This document shows, piece after piece, positions 1-12,038 of a stretch of 64,000 nucleotides of DNA. Origin of the DNA: Hydractinia symbiolongicarpus (Eukaryota > Cnidaria > Hydrozoa > Anthoathecata > Hydractiniidae). Under the pieces are notes generated by a model. That model worked only from the letters and a program-made list of their open reading frames with translations, was not told where the DNA came from and did no database searches. The position numbers and the translations under genes were made by a program. Location of the stretch: assembly GCF_029227915.1 (NCBI RefSeq), contig NC_079878.1:7936001-8000000 (forward strand), written 5' to 3'. How positions within the stretch are numbered: position 1 is the stretch's first letter; every line of letters begins with the position of its first letter.

Positions 1-94
1 AAAGAATCCACACGCTTTTACGAGCGATGCTTTGTTTACAGATATTGTTGAGCATGGTGAAAAACTCTACGAAGAAGAGTTTAAATGGGATTAA
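1..94 (+). CDS. C-terminal fragment of an unidentified gene
   Basis: Frame 2 is open from the left window edge to a TAA at 92-94 and encodes about 30 residues ending EEEFKWD. The composition (acidic, a DIVEHGEKLYEEEF segment, no low complexity) looks like a genuine protein C-terminus rather than noise. The segment is loosely reminiscent of the end of small nucleotidyltransferase or HEPN-type domains, but it is too short to assign. The rest of the gene would lie to the left of the window. It could also be a chance open frame. Confidence 0.35.
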   Translation, partial: KNPHAFTSDALFTDIVEHGEKLYEEEFKWD

Positions 95-430
95 GGAGTG
101 TGTTTTACTCAACAAAACTTCGAGCCTACAAATTTGCAAGATTTGCGAAAAATTTGCGCCTTGACCAATCGAACAGTCAATGTTTTTGGTACAAAATATG
201 TTTTAAATTGGATTTGTTGGTAATTGAAGTAGGGGAGAGTACAAATGGAGAAATATCTCGATGCACCAGTCTAATTTCCACGGAGCCTGCTTTTATGTGC
301 CAATCCATTCTTAAAAAAAACTTTGTACCTTTTGAAAACCTCTGAACTTTTTTATTTCGAATATTCTATTCCGGGCGAAAAACCACTAATTCTATTATTA
401 TTAGCTATAATTTTGGGATAATTATAGAGG
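95..430. other. Non-coding stretch
   Basis: An ORF spans 85-345 but shows no recognisable domain and has a composition like random AT-rich sequence. I see nothing else here. Confidence 0.4.
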
Positions 431-612
431 ATAGTCTCTTTGGTGTGTTAAACACTGTTATCAATGTGGGTCATGTCTTTCCTAATGTATAGACTGGAGA
501 CGCATAGACACTATCTACACAATTTTATCTCGCAAGGTATGAGTTGACTTGTGGCTGTTGTCACAGGACTTGCTAAATGGCCTTGCTACAGACTGAACCA
601 CCAGCTTTATGA
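431..612 (-). repeat. tRNA-derived SINE, family B (diverged copy)
   Basis: Read on the minus strand, this resembles the copies at 49609-49821 and 51897-52085. Shared blocks include the AACACTGTTATCAATGTG stretch and a GACTTGTGGCTGT-type core. It is more diverged than the other two, and its tRNA-like head (near 600) is degraded. Confidence 0.5.
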
Positions 613-1216
613 TAACAAATTTAACTTTCTAAACGCTCGATTGCTCATTTAATTAACCAAACTGGTTCCCTATCCTTTTTCTTTATCAAATCTGATAGTT
701 AAGTTTAAATTCAAAAAGCAGTGGAAACGTGCATACTTTTAAACTGAGACATATTAGACAAAATATCTTCTGAACAAAAGGGATTGGCCACCTACTTTAA
801 ATCAACTACTTAATCTTGCGTCAGCCATTTGACCTAGCCTACCGACCGACTACGATTGTTGGTGCCCCCAAATTACACCGCAATTGAAAAATGTCACGTG
901 GATAATGTTATTTTCGCTGAAAGTGTAAATGCATTTAACGACGGTTAACAATGGGGGGGGGGAGAAAGTATGTCTAATGTATTAGAGTAGTTCTCTTGCC
1001 CCCACAACAAATACGATAATAAGAAATAGAAATAATCTTCACACAAATACTACTACAGTAAACTTCCTTCTTTAAATGTAACGTTCGATAGCTAACCCTA
1101 ACTCATTTTTAACTGACGCTAATTTAACTGAGATTCGTTTTTTAAACTTAGATTTCTTTGCAACCAACCTCGTTCCCAAGCATTCTCTTAAAGCAATCTC
1201 CATAACCAAACTTCAA
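613..1216. other. Non-coding stretch
   Basis: AT-rich sequence with a short G run near 953. No gene, RNA or repeat recognised. Confidence 0.4.
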
Positions 1217-1430
1217 GGATATACCCCATCTATTATTCCCAGAAGGGGCCATGAGCTTAGATAGGGAGTCCTGGAGTATTTAACGCTTATTATGAGTCCT
1301 TGCAACATCCAACATCCTTCACATTGTGCCATCTCTCCCATTTACTTCGCATAGTTTGGGTTAACCGGGGCTATGGTAACATTCAATCGCCCATATTGAA
1401 TCGCCGCCAAGGGAAATAGAACCCTGGTCA
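1217..1430 (-). repeat. tRNA-derived SINE, family A (truncated)
   Basis: It aligns with the fuller copies at 4078-4425 (same orientation) and 32054-32404 (opposite orientation). Shared blocks are GGTTAACC(C)GGGGCTATGG, the CATTCA(C/A)TCGCCCAT core and the ATATACCC(C/T)(A/G)TCTATTATT tail. The tRNA-like head is missing, so this copy is partial and the most diverged of the three. Confidence 0.7.
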
Positions 1431-1710
1431 CTTGTAAAAAGTAATAAGTGTGTAATAGGCGCCACAAAGGGCTAGTAACAATAAAAAAGAAGAAAAAAGA
1501 TGTCTTCTATATGTTGTGGATTTAATTTAATTTTAGTTTTTATATATGTACAATGCGGCTTTGTTAATAAAAGAAGACGCGTTTTGACGAGTTCAGGAAA
1601 TGTCTGTTAATAATGAAAACAAATAAATATTTTTGTAAGCTAAGGTAAGTATGATCTCTCATATCTGCATTCAATGTTTTTATAAAAGTTAACTAAATAA
1701 TTAACGTTAT

Positions 1711-1795
1711 TGATTTCCGCCGGCGAGGGCGGAATCTTTAAAATCGCCTGGGAAGATAGAGAGATAGATAGATAGAGACAGCCCAGAGCCTGGAC
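1711..1795. repeat. Short dispersed repeat, copy 1
   Basis: About 80 bp shared with 4950-5032: a small CCGCC...GGCGG inverted motif, then AATCTTTAAAATCG, then a GATAGA-rich run and GACAGC. A related GGCGGAAATCTTTA piece also appears near 5747. Its element class is unknown; it may be one end of a MITE. Confidence 0.55.
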
Positions 1796-2033
1796 GCCTA
1801 AAACTTATCCAGGCTAAAGCCTAAATTCTCGTTTTGACACATTTAGTTCTGAGAACGAGGCTATATTGCGTTTTAAACTAATAGAAATATATATACAAAG
1901 GGTAATTTCCTCCCATCCAGGGAATTTATTTAGGTAGCCAGAAAGTTTCATGTTGGTGAAAAGCAGTTTGCTGATTGAATTGATTTATTGCTAACTAGCT
2001 ATATATTTGATACTGTGAATACGATATAAATAC

Positions 2034-2035
<2 letters not shown>

Positions 2036-2072
<37 letters not shown>
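2036..2072. repeat. (TA)n microsatellite
   Basis: Alternating TA dinucleotides, about 18 units. Confidence 0.9.
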
Positions 2073-2074
<2 letters not shown>

Positions 2075-4077
2075 ACACCCATCGTACTTCTGTTGTTGGT
2101 GTGCAGAAATTGTCGTCGACTGATTCGGTAAGATTATATTTTGATACCCAAATTCTGAAACATTACTAAATTTAGCAAGCTTAAGAAGTGGACATGCCAT
2201 AGCTTTCAGAAACCAGAGAATAATGTGATGTGAGTGCTAATAAGCTGCATATACCGTAAAAAGTGCAGGTAACACCACTGTTTGCACACAGAATTTATGT
2301 CAACTTTACTTTGTCTATCAACGAGCCTTTCATCATAGTGGAAAACTGTACGACATAAAGCCTCTCATACCCGAAAAGTCCTGCACATAACTTTAACGAA
2401 AAGCATTTAAAAATCTAGGGCAGTTCTTAAAATATCAAATTTCAAAAACTTGCATGAGCACATAGGAAATTGACATGTTTTTCACAGGTGTAAATATTTT
2501 TTTATAATATATTAAAGATAAAAATAGGACTATGCAATATTAATTCAAGAATAATTTCAGAGTGAAACTTTTCAAGCAGGTTTTTGTGTGGTATATAAAA
2601 TATATGAGTAGGATGTCACACTAATTGCTTTTTTGCTGAGACGTTGAAAGACAGAGATCGATAGAACGTTTACACAAGCACCAGTGTCTATTTTATACGT
2701 AATCATTGTATTGCATATTTTGCCGTTCGCTGGGCACAGAATTTGCATTTCATGACTTCTTTGCTTTTTTGACGATGGATCATTTGATTGATATCAGAAT
2801 TAGCAGTTGATGACGATTGAGTTGAGTCAGGCTTGTTGTGAGAATAGACTTAGTTTGCAACTTTGATACCGCACTAGCTCTGCAGTTGGATAGTACTTTT
2901 TCAAATGTGATGTCGTTTTCGCAGAGTAGGCGTTCTTTAAATTTTTTGTCTCTTAAACCGATATCAAACGTGTATTCCATAGACTTTAAAGGAAAAGACT
3001 CCTGTTAGGTAGAAGACCTTATATTTAGTAAGAAGTTGGGAATTATGAAACTTTTTCGTACAAAAAATTACATTTTATAATTGAGACTTGAAAAAGAAAC
3101 TTTTCGTTTTTCGGGAAGTCGGCTGTACGAGGTTTGTGCCCTGGGTCCATTGAACGTTGATGGCTGGTCCGTTAAATTATTGAATTATAAAAGATTGAAA
3201 TCGATTGCCACACATTGGACACACATGCGTCTTCGTGGTTCTGGGTGATTCTGGTAGCTTTTATTGTACTTTCTGTTTTTTCACATTTTAGGGAACCAGT
3301 CCCAAATTGTTCTATGATACAAAACATGTTGGCACGATTTCATTGAACTAATTTTGACCCAACAATTCACAATTTCAAGCGTCATTCAAACATGATTTGC
3401 ATGTGAAGATTTGTTGACAGAAGCGGTTAAAAAAAAAGATGGAACAATGATGAAACAGAAGAGCTTGCTGATTTGCTCGATTTACACTTTTTGTTGGATG
3501 CGTTTGAAATAAGAATATATTCGTTAAATACAGATTATGAATTGAAATAAAAAATACTTGTAATAGCCTGATTTGTAAAGTATTTTTATATAATTCAGAT
3601 TGACTTTCGTGGTAAAAAATCTCACGATTAGGGATTGGTCTAGGCTGAAATGTCTAAAAATGTGTAAATTGTTATCTTTTTCGTTTAACATATATATAAC
3701 TGTACAATTTTTTTTCATTTGCAATCAGTTGCTAGTCTTACAACAACAACAACAATAATGATAAATATTTAAAGTGTTTCTAGCCCAGAAAATCACAAAA
3801 ACCAATTGTGAGTGGATTATTTCCATTGGGGTCCACTGAGTCTGAGTGAAGCTAGCTTTCTCACATTTACGTTTAGTTTTAGCAGGCTTCTAGAAAACTA
3901 ATCAAGACCAACGTTAGAGGTAGCTAAGGTTACAGATCAGATGAATTATTATTTTCCTTTTAAAATTTAATTTTGAAGTATAATATCGTTGTTCTTTGTT
4001 TATTAGCGTCCATTTTACATTTCTAATAGTTGTCAACCATTTTTTTTTGTGAAAACGAAAGTGAAATGTATGGTGTA

Positions 4078-4425
4078 GAAAAGATAGATGTGCATATTTT
4101 ACATGGCTAGCCTCACAAATATCGAGGGATATACCCTGTCTATTATTTCCAGGAGGGGCCATGGCTTAGATGGAGAGTCCTAGAGTATTTAATGCTCATT
4201 TTGAGCTACGCAGACCCAATTAGTAGGGCCCACGCTCTACTAGACAACTCCCGGCAACATCCAACGGCTCACACAGTGTGCCATCTCCCCAATTTCCCTC
4301 ACATGGCTTGGGTTAACCCGGGGCTATGGTAACATTCACTCGCCCATGTTGAATCGCCGTCAAGAGGAAACGAACCCCGGTCTCCCGCACAGAGTACGAA
4401 AGCTATAACCACTAATCTACGGCTA
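4078..4425 (-). repeat. tRNA-derived SINE, family A (near full length)
   Basis: On the minus strand the head reads GCCGTAGATTAGTGGTTA, a tRNA-like A box, followed by a B-box-like GGTTCG segment near 4375 and then a roughly 280-bp body. The copy at 32054-32404 matches over the whole length. The body contains the GGTTAACCCGGGGCTATGG and GGGCCCACGCTCTACTAG blocks. It is not a functional tRNA, because no cloverleaf follows. Confidence 0.8.
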
Positions 4426-5902
4426 TAAAAGCTCAAAATTTTAGTAGTAAAAAAAGTGGCAGCTACTAACTTATACGATAGAACGCTTTAGGCAAAACTT
4501 TGCGTCAGAATGTTCCTGTACTGGTAAATTGTGAGCTAGCCATCCGGGGTTTTGTGCACCTTGCCGTCTGTTTAGGCTGCCCCGGGTAGAAACCAAAGGC
4601 GAGATAGTAGTCTATGGTCATCCTTCTTTAGTTTTAAAATAAAAAAATGTTAAATTTTCTTTTATTGGGACACTAAAACAAGATAATAGGGAGTGAGGTC
4701 AATATCGATGACATCATAATGTTATGCCGCAGGCGCTTTTTTTAAAAAAAAATTTTGGAACATGCGCACACTTTTTTTCCTTAAAATCGCGGTTTGAACG
4801 ACCGTATTAAAAGCAACAAAAGCAAGCACGAGGAACCTGCGTACCCACTTCTGTATCTGCAACAGACGGACCTAGGAAAAACGGAAACCTCACAAGAGCT
4901 TATGAGTGTGGCGGGAATTGTTAAAGCCGGTCGACTTCCTATATCTTTTGATATCCGCCAGCGAAGGCGGAATCTTTAAAATCGGCTGAGGAGATAGAGA
5001 GATAGATAGAGACAGCGCGGCTAGGCTGGACGTTTAGCGAGGCTAAAATGACTTTTAAGCCAATAAGAATCCTAACAGTGCAACAACTTGTTTTATTATC
5101 CAATGAACAATACTTTATTTTAAATTTTATATGCTATCGAAAGATAACGCTTGTGCAGTGTAGCATAATGAAGATCGTCTTATAATGCGCCATCTTTGAT
5201 GTTATTATAATTACGTCATTTCCTTCTGTACAATTTTGCAAGCACGTGGACTAAAGCTATATTCAGCAGAACTAATTAATTATTCACGATTTTAAATTTA
5301 AAGAGGAATTGTTGAAACTGAATATTTTTGGTGAAAGATAATGTATTATAGCTATAAAATCGTGACAAGTGTGTTGCAAAAGAAAAAAGAATATGTAGCC
5401 TTATGAAAATAACCTTTCGTAACTGATTATGTAAAAAAAAAAATTCCTGCCACCTTTAAAGATATTTTCCAAGTTGTTTTTCAGAGAAAAAGAAAAAATA
5501 CATAAATTTTCAGCCTTGCCATTGTTCTTATTTTGTTTTTATTGTTCATCAATTTTCAGGTTTATTATTTTTTTTTAAATTGTTTTTATAAAGAAATGAA
5601 GTTTATGTAAGTTAAGTCAGCTATGATTTACAGTTACAATAATAATCAAAAATTTAAATTTAAAATTTTAGAATATTCAATGATTTTGTTCCCCCATACT
5701 TCTCAGTCCTCTTTAAAGTTCCGTACTTTTTCAGATTATTGCTAATGGCGGAAATCTTTACGCCGCAGGGCTTCTTGTTTTCTAATTCGCTGCGCTCAAC
5801 CGAAAATAACCTTATTTATTTTCTTATTTTTGTGACAGGGAAGACTCAAAGAACTTCTAATAGTAGTAGTAGTTGTGTACGAAAAAGTTAGGGTTAGGTG
5901 TT
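4426..5902. other. Non-coding stretch
   Basis: No gene recognised. A second copy of the short dispersed repeat lies at 4950-5032. The region from about 5040 to 5740 is plain AT-rich sequence. Confidence 0.4.
4950..5032. repeat. Short dispersed repeat, copy 2
   Basis: It matches 1711-1795 through the GGCGGAATCTTTAAAATCG block and the following GATAGA/GACAGC run. Confidence 0.55.
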
Positions 5903-6875
5903 TCAAAGGCCTAGATTCATTGTAACATATAGTAAATGCTCTGCGTCGTCCTCCACATAACCATCTTTGGCTGTCTCCGAACGCCATCTACCATGTCGTT
6001 TAAAAAGACGCTCTGGGACGTCTGCATTTGCCGCTGCTGTTGCTCCTCCAGCACGTAGGCTGTGGAGTCCGAATCTTGTCCTATCCAATCCGATTGATGC
6101 AAGTGCATCGAGTGGATTTTCTCTTGTTGTTGTGTAGCTGATTGGGCGGTTCATCTTTTTAAAACTTCCGAATTTGTTGTTTGATGTAACTGTGACCGCT
6201 CTAAACAGATAGGAATCAGGCTCAACAGATACATACTTCATATACTCAGTTAAATTATATACTGGGCAGATCCTATTTCCGCAAGCGCTGATGTAAACCC
6301 AGTTTCTCTCTCTGTAGATATCTGTTTTGCTTTTCGCTATGAACAGTTTCATAAAGATATTTTTTGTAAATGACGTCACATCTTTTCAGATTACTAATTT
6401 CCGAAAACTTAAGAAAGCCACAGAATCCCAAGAGAAAGATATTAAAAGTTCTAAGTTTGTAAAGGTTAACAGCTTCGCTTTTAACAAGTTGTTTATGAAA
6501 TGCGTGCAAACGTTCAACCGTAATTATGTCTTTCTTGCGAGTTTGATGTTGTAGTAGGCGTTTAGCGGCTTCGATTATATTTTTTGGTAAAGTGTGGTCG
6601 CATGGGTTATTGTAGCCTGTCAAATTGTGAAAATACTGGATAGCGTAGAATGCGATTTCGATTTTAGGATAAGAATTGTTCATTTGGGTTAGGTTAAGTA
6701 TGTACAACGCAACTGTTTGTGGTAGAGCTGGTAATTTTGATACAGAATATTTTTGACACCATGCATTCCATGAATTATAAGAATAATAGTACGTTTTTAT
6801 CGTATTATTCCCCCTGGAATTTAAGATATATTCTGGTAGATCTTTTGCTAAATGCCTCAAAGTTTCGTTTTCCAA
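5903..6875 (-). pseudogene. DIRS tyrosine recombinase, frameshifted
   Basis: The N-terminal SAM-like core-binding half lies at 6875-6370 (ILNSRGNNTIKTYYYSYNSW), and the catalytic half in another frame at about 6379-5903. Catalytic signatures seen are HSLRAGGATAAA (H-x2-R), HGRW (second His) and DGYV (nucleophilic Tyr). The place of the first catalytic Arg, usually GFLRFxE in this family, reads GFLKFSEI, so Arg is replaced by Lys. One frameshift near 6370 joins the halves. In intact relatives this enzyme integrates circular cDNA without a target duplication. Confidence 0.87.
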
Positions 6876-7008
6876 ATGGTGCGTATAATAAATTGCAAAG
6901 AGTTCTAAAATGTAAAAAACATTGCCTATTGATTTTGAGTTTTTGTGTGTCCAGTGACTGCATGTCTTAGTCCAGTGACGACACCGTCGCTGTCCCTGTG
7001 GATTCGGT

Positions 7009-9195
7009 TCATGTAACTATTATTTTGCTTTTAAAATGCTTTGAACCTATGGCGGAATTTTTGCACTCACCTTGAGTAACGCATAAATTGGGATTGTCAA
7101 AGATCCTGAAGTTTTTAATAATTTTTTGGAAGTCCTCTGTTGAATCAGTTAAAAATGGCCAAAACGCTGCCGAAGGCCAGGATGGGGCCACCAGTGTGCC
7201 CGAAGCTTTACAGGTCTGCATGTTTTTTAAAACCTTTGATATAGTTTGAATCGGGGGCACGAGTAAATTATTTTCGTTTTCCCACGAGGTATTAAAGGCG
7301 TTTATGCATTCAGTTTCCGGACAATAATATTTTGAGTTGAACCTGCCTACCTTTTTGTTTTCGTCATTAGCAAACCTATCTACGGTGAATGGACCCCAGA
7401 GCCTGTTTAGGTATTCGAAAAAGCATTTTGTGATTTCCCAATTGTCCGTGTCCGTATAACGACTTAATTTATCAGCGTATTAAATTTGGTTTCTTGGCAC
7501 CCATTCGACATTTAAATCTATTTTTTGTTTCTTACAAATATCAAAAATATTTTCTGCCAATATCTGTAAGTTTTCCTTCGAGTTGCCTCTTTTTATTATA
7601 CAATGGCTCGCGTAATTATCTGTCTTCCAAAGTACTGCTTTGTTGCATAAAACTGATTTTAATGATTGTAGCGAATATTGTATAGCGTATAGCTCTCTCC
7701 ACGTGGAGTGCATTAGGCTTTCCAGTGTGAAATTCGTAATAGAAATATGCGTTCTATTCTTTGCCACGTGTATGCACCCAGCCCTGTATCGCTCGCATCA
7801 GAACAAACGATTAACCAGGGAGTATTTCCCCGTGTCATTGGTCTCTCAGTGTGTTTTAGAAGATTGTTCTTCCAAAAGAACAGTTCTTTCACAGCTTCTT
7901 AAGCGTGTGACATGTTCATTCGGGAGTCCCATGATATTCGCGATTCAATAAGATAATAAACTCGTCTAATTTTCAGTTGGGCCAAATTGCCTATAACAAA
8001 TTTCATGGATATGATTTTTCCGCAAAATTTTGCTAATTGTCGTGCTGACGTGTACGGTAGGGAATCAAGAATGAATTGTAAATTCGAAAGAGTTGAAATT
8101 AATCGCTGGGAAGGTATAGAAAAAAGTTTTTTCTTCAGATCTAGATTAATGCCGAGCCATGTCATGTTTTGATTGGGACTCCACAGATATTTTTCGTTGT
8201 TTGCGACAAACCCAGATTTCTTAAGCGAGTCTCGGACGAAGTTCGACGCCCTCAAAGTCGATTCATAGGTATTGCTTGTGCCAGCGCCGTCATCAATAAA
8301 ACATGCAAATTTTATAGCATGTTCTCGCCAGTGTTTTACGAGGACTCGCATTGTTTTTGTGAAAATAAAGGGGGCAGAAGAGAGACCGAACGGTAGGACT
8401 GTAAAAACAAAATACCTTTTTTGGCCATTTGTTACCCAAGAAAATCTGATGCTCTGGAGCAATTTCTATGTGATGATAGCCTTGTTTTATGTCAAATTTA
8501 AACATGAAACCATTTTTCTCAACAAATTCTCCGAAAATCTTCCAATCATCGAATGTGGTTTTTTGTTTATACACATGTTTGTTTACATGTCTCAGGTCAA
8601 GAATAAGTCTCTTTTTATTTTTGGACGAACTAACGCTCAGTGGATTAACCACGTGTGGCTCAGTAACCATTTCTTTTATTCTTCCGGTTTTAAGTAACTC
8701 GTGTAATTCCTTATTTACAAAATCTTCATTGTCAAGAGCTGAACAGTTTTTTTTGAAAAAAGCCTTTTTAGGGGTGGTGAAAAAGGGAATTTTGTATCCG
8801 TATTTTATAAGTTCTAAAATAGTTTTATTAGTGCCTATGTTCTCCCAGTAAGGTAGATGCCGCCTGAGATTGCCCTCCACGGTATGTGGAGGATTAGTTT
8901 GGCGCGAATAAGACCTATTGCATTCAGAAAAATTATATACAGTAGAAACAGTATCACACTTAACTTTTGCCTTTTCTTTAGGGTTGTTTGAGGTCAGGGC
9001 AGTCCTTTCGCCAATGTCCTTGTTTTCCGCATCCGAAACACAGACATCGCTGTTGTGGCTGTTGGTAACTTCGTGGAGATAGCCCGAAGATAGGCCTCCC
9101 CGGAGGTGCAGATTGTGAGCTGAAGGGGATAAAATTTTGATGCTGCGAAGGGTGTGTGAATGAGGAAGACCGGTATGGGGGCCGACGTGGAACAT
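7009..9195 (-). pseudogene. DIRS reverse transcriptase / RNase H, multiply broken
   Basis: The first frame (9195-8293) carries the RT N-terminal part, with LILDLRHVNKHV and DIKQGYHHIEIAPEHQ. A frameshift near 8450 moves to the 8462-7899 frame, which holds LPFGLSSAPFIFTK and the catalytic FIDDG box (DIRS elements often have F/Y-x-DD). A TAA ends that frame at 7899. A further shift near 7760 leads to the RNase H part (7767-7480: STWRELYAIQ, then TDNYAS, then WVPRN). A second in-frame TAA at 7480 is followed in the same frame by YADKLSRYTDTDN and continues to 7009. The enzyme would copy element RNA, but this copy cannot encode it. Confidence 0.88.
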
Positions 9196-9640
9196 GCTTG
9201 AAGGTTGACTTTCTCTTGGTCGCCTTTTTCTTGTTCAGAGCCCGGTTTTCCGCAGCCTTCATCTTTTTGTCATCCTCTGAACCGCTGGCAAGATCATCGG
9301 ATAAGTATTCGTCGACAGCAGCCCATCCAGCCGGAGATTTATCTGCGAAACGGATACATTTGTTTCGCTTGTGGAGATCATCTATGACATTATTAATCTT
9401 TTTGGAAGATCTTGCAATCGAACCATCTTTTACTAGTTGTTTTATTATTTCTAGACTTTGAATTAAATCGCTATTGAATTGTTGTTGTATTTTATTACCT
9501 CTGAATTTAAATTCGGTTTTACTGACCTTGTGCTGCTCCCGAAGACGTTTTTCCAAGTTTTTCGATCGAGTGGTAAGCCTCTGTTCTAGATTTTCGTTCT
9601 GTTCTTGGAAGTTACATTGAAGCTTCTTGTTGCTCAGTCA
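8978..9640 (-). pseudogene. DIRS gag-like ORF with CCHC zinc knuckle
   Basis: Open from about 9620 down to a stop at 8978. The N-terminal part is Gln/Lys/Glu-rich and probably coiled coil, followed by a basic linker (KKATKRKSTFKHVPRR). It ends with a retroviral-type knuckle, CFGCGKQGHWRKDC (C-x2-C-x4-H-x4-C), which is known to bind element RNA. A likely ATG at about 9625 is out of frame with the body, implying another small frameshift. The 3' end overlaps the RT frame by about 218 nt, as is common in DIRS elements. Confidence 0.8.
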
Positions 9641-11218
9641 TTTTGAGTGAATTGTCGACAAACAGTTTTAACGTGTACGGTTCAAGAACTAATTGACATG
9701 TGAACGACCTTTAAACACTTGACGTGATCGGCCTTGGCCATACATACGAAAATAAATTCAATTAATGTAACATAACGACATCCATTAACTTCTATGATGT
9801 TTGTTGTAGGAAAACAACCATTTCTTTTTTCTCAACCGCTTCCTTATCAAAATTTTGCAAGCAGCTACGGACATGATAAATGACATGTTTTTTGTGCAGC
9901 AGTTTCAAAAATCTCGTTTTAAGAAAAAAATATATATAATAAAGTACATTTGTGATAAAAATGAAACTGCCACTTTATGTAAAAATATACTGTGGTAGGT
10001 CAGTAGGCAGGATACGATCCACGGTCGGTAGAAGTGCAAGCCGCATATGAATGGAGTCGCACCACGCGCGGAGATATGCTAACGAAGTACGCGTTTGTAT
10101 ATGTGTATGCATGGGTTTATGAAACACATCTGTGTAGAAATCTCATACTAAAAAATGATAAGAAACACTTGTTCTATAAATGGCATGCGCACTGCAAACT
10201 TGCTAAATTTCCTTAGGTTACTTGGTAAGATTCAAAATCTTAGAAAACGATGCTAATTTTTGCTGACATCAACATGCCCCCTCTTTACGATCTGTTGCAC
10301 CTTGTTTCATGCTGACATCGCAGTAACCGTCAACGCGTTTTCATAATATGTTCTACGGCCTATACACCAGACTTCGCAGGCTGCTGGCAACGGCGTTTCG
10401 GCAAAGTGGTTCTGTTTCCACTTCGAAAAAGAACGGAAAGGCCTTGTGCGAAAATATTATGTCCAAGGTTGCATAAAAAATCTTTTAATGAGGCGTAGGC
10501 GAAACGCCAAATTGTCAACAATGTTTCCGGACATCTTTGAAATAATGTCAATAAATCTATTCAGAAATAAAATTACGAAAAAGTTTTGTGGGTCACATCT
10601 TAGGGTTCAAAGTATAGAGAGAGGTTTTACCATTTCAGTTGCTCCAGCGCTTAGCACTTACGTTTTTACCAAAAAGCGCTGGCATCATGGACTCTCCCAA
10701 AACACACTATAGTTTTGTTTAAAAGTAGTGCTACTTCTGCGAAAACCTACGAAGGTCGTCCTAGTAATTCTGCTATGATCTTTCCAAAAAATCTTAGACC
10801 AGGGGTTATTAAATCGAAAATAATGATGTTATTTGTCTATTCTGTTAACAATTGCAGCATAGAGCTGATTGTTTGGGAGAGGATGTGTGTAACAGTAGCC
10901 CTTCCCTAACAACTGGTTTGTATTGTGAAATATTTAATTTTATATATTTTTACATGTTAGGATTAACATTTTATCACGTCTTTTAACCGCGTATAAATTT
11001 TAAACCAGTTTTAGCTATAAACGTAAATTTCGAGAAAGCATCTTCAAAAGCCGTCTAGCTAGCTATCCTTATTATTTAGTTTGGGTGTAGCTAACTGCTC
11101 TTTATCCTACCCGACTAGTGTAATCACTCTATTCGTCATATGAGAATATTGAGTATCCAGAGGGAACTAAAATTCCCAAAGCTTTTTTTATAACCACAAT
11201 GGTAAGTAAGTAAGCAAC
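9641..11218. other. Non-coding stretch with unrecognised ORFs
   Basis: The ORFs at 10034-10216, 10446-10712 and 10715-10909 have no domain I recognise. The upstream flank of the DIRS element may extend to about 9.9 kb, but no terminal repeat is visible. Confidence 0.4.
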
Positions 11219-11476
11219 AGGACGCTTTAACGTCCTTGGGGATTCCATCCTAACGACTGGCTCTTCCTCCCCTTCGACTGTAACTATGTTACTTAACCGC
11301 GAAAGATACGTATAGCATTGCTCTAACTTTCTTGCCTGCCACACCAGCCAATTAACGGTCAATAGATGGCTTTAAATGGGCTGACAACACCACATTTATA
11401 ATGCGACAGAGTGGAGACTCGAAGCTGAAACTTTATAATTACAAGCCAAATGCGCTACCACTACACCACCTCCACC
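11219..11476 (-). repeat. tRNA-derived SINE, family C
   Basis: The minus-strand head reads GGTGGAGGTGGTGTAGTGGT then AGCGCATTTGGCTT, a clear tRNA A-box region, with a GTCTCCAC-like degenerate B box. The body continues through GTTAATTGGCTGGTGTGGC to GGACGTTAAAGCG. A second copy lies at 55706-55960. Confidence 0.8.
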
Positions 11477-11926
11477 GTGGTAGAAATCATTTACGCTGTA
11501 GTTCTACATTCTCTTCGGAATCTGTTGTAGCAGGCCTAAAAAGGCTACGGAAGCTGAGATCAAGATTCATGATTTTGGGACAAAACTTCAATGATGTATA
11601 AAAAACTTTTTTGCTCATGTTACCTGGCAGAAATACAGGAACATAATAGGCATTGAGACGGTTTTCTTTAGAACTGACCTGCGTGTGTTTGAAAAAAAGA
11701 TACAAAGAAGTTCAACTTCGTTCCTAGGGCATCTTGTATCTTTTCTAACATCGCACGTCTCGCCTTCCCAAAATAAAAAGAGACAACAGGCGCGGGGAAC
11801 GAGGTTGAAAGAAGTCAGCAGGTAAATGATGAGAGATTCCTAATAACATACATTTACAATTACAAAATTTTAAAAAATCGGAATTTGTCTCCTTTTTCTA
11901 CATAATTAGGTACTAATAATGTACAT
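11477..11926. other. Non-coding stretch
   Basis: No supported feature. It lies downstream of the SLC37 stop codon. Confidence 0.4.
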
Positions 11927-12038
11927 AATTAAATACTAGTAAATAAATTATTCTGTAGGATAATTAGATACGACGTAAATAACTTATTCTGTGCATAATT
12001 AGATACTATGTAAATAAATTATTCTGTAGGATTTAGCA
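11927..12038. repeat. Tandem repeat of about 36 bp, three units, over the SLC37 stop codon
   Basis: Three consecutive imperfect units of the form TAAATAAATTATTCTGTAGGA / TAATTAGATACGACG. The rightmost unit overlaps the last codons and stop of the SLC37 gene, so the final residues LNPTE are written by repeat sequence. Confidence 0.7.

Larger units (their letters stand above)
1431..4077. other. Non-coding stretch with simple repeats
   Basis: No coding region is supported. It contains a (TA)n run and a short dispersed repeat (listed separately). The small ORFs here lack domains and are consistent with chance. Confidence 0.45.
5903..9640 (-). mobile_element. DIRS-type tyrosine-recombinase retrotransposon, decayed
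   Basis: In minus-strand order: a gag-like ORF with a zinc knuckle, a reverse transcriptase with an FIDD motif, an RNase H domain and a tyrosine recombinase. This order, with a recombinase in place of a DDE integrase, defines the DIRS/Ngaro-like group. The coding parts are broken by at least three frameshifts and two in-frame stops, so the copy is dead. I could not delimit the terminal repeats, so the stated limits are those of the coding region only. Confidence 0.9.

Noticed and set aside
6327-6970. Plus-strand ORFs over the tyrosine recombinase and RT
   Set aside because: The minus strand carries the conserved motifs; these frames are by-products.
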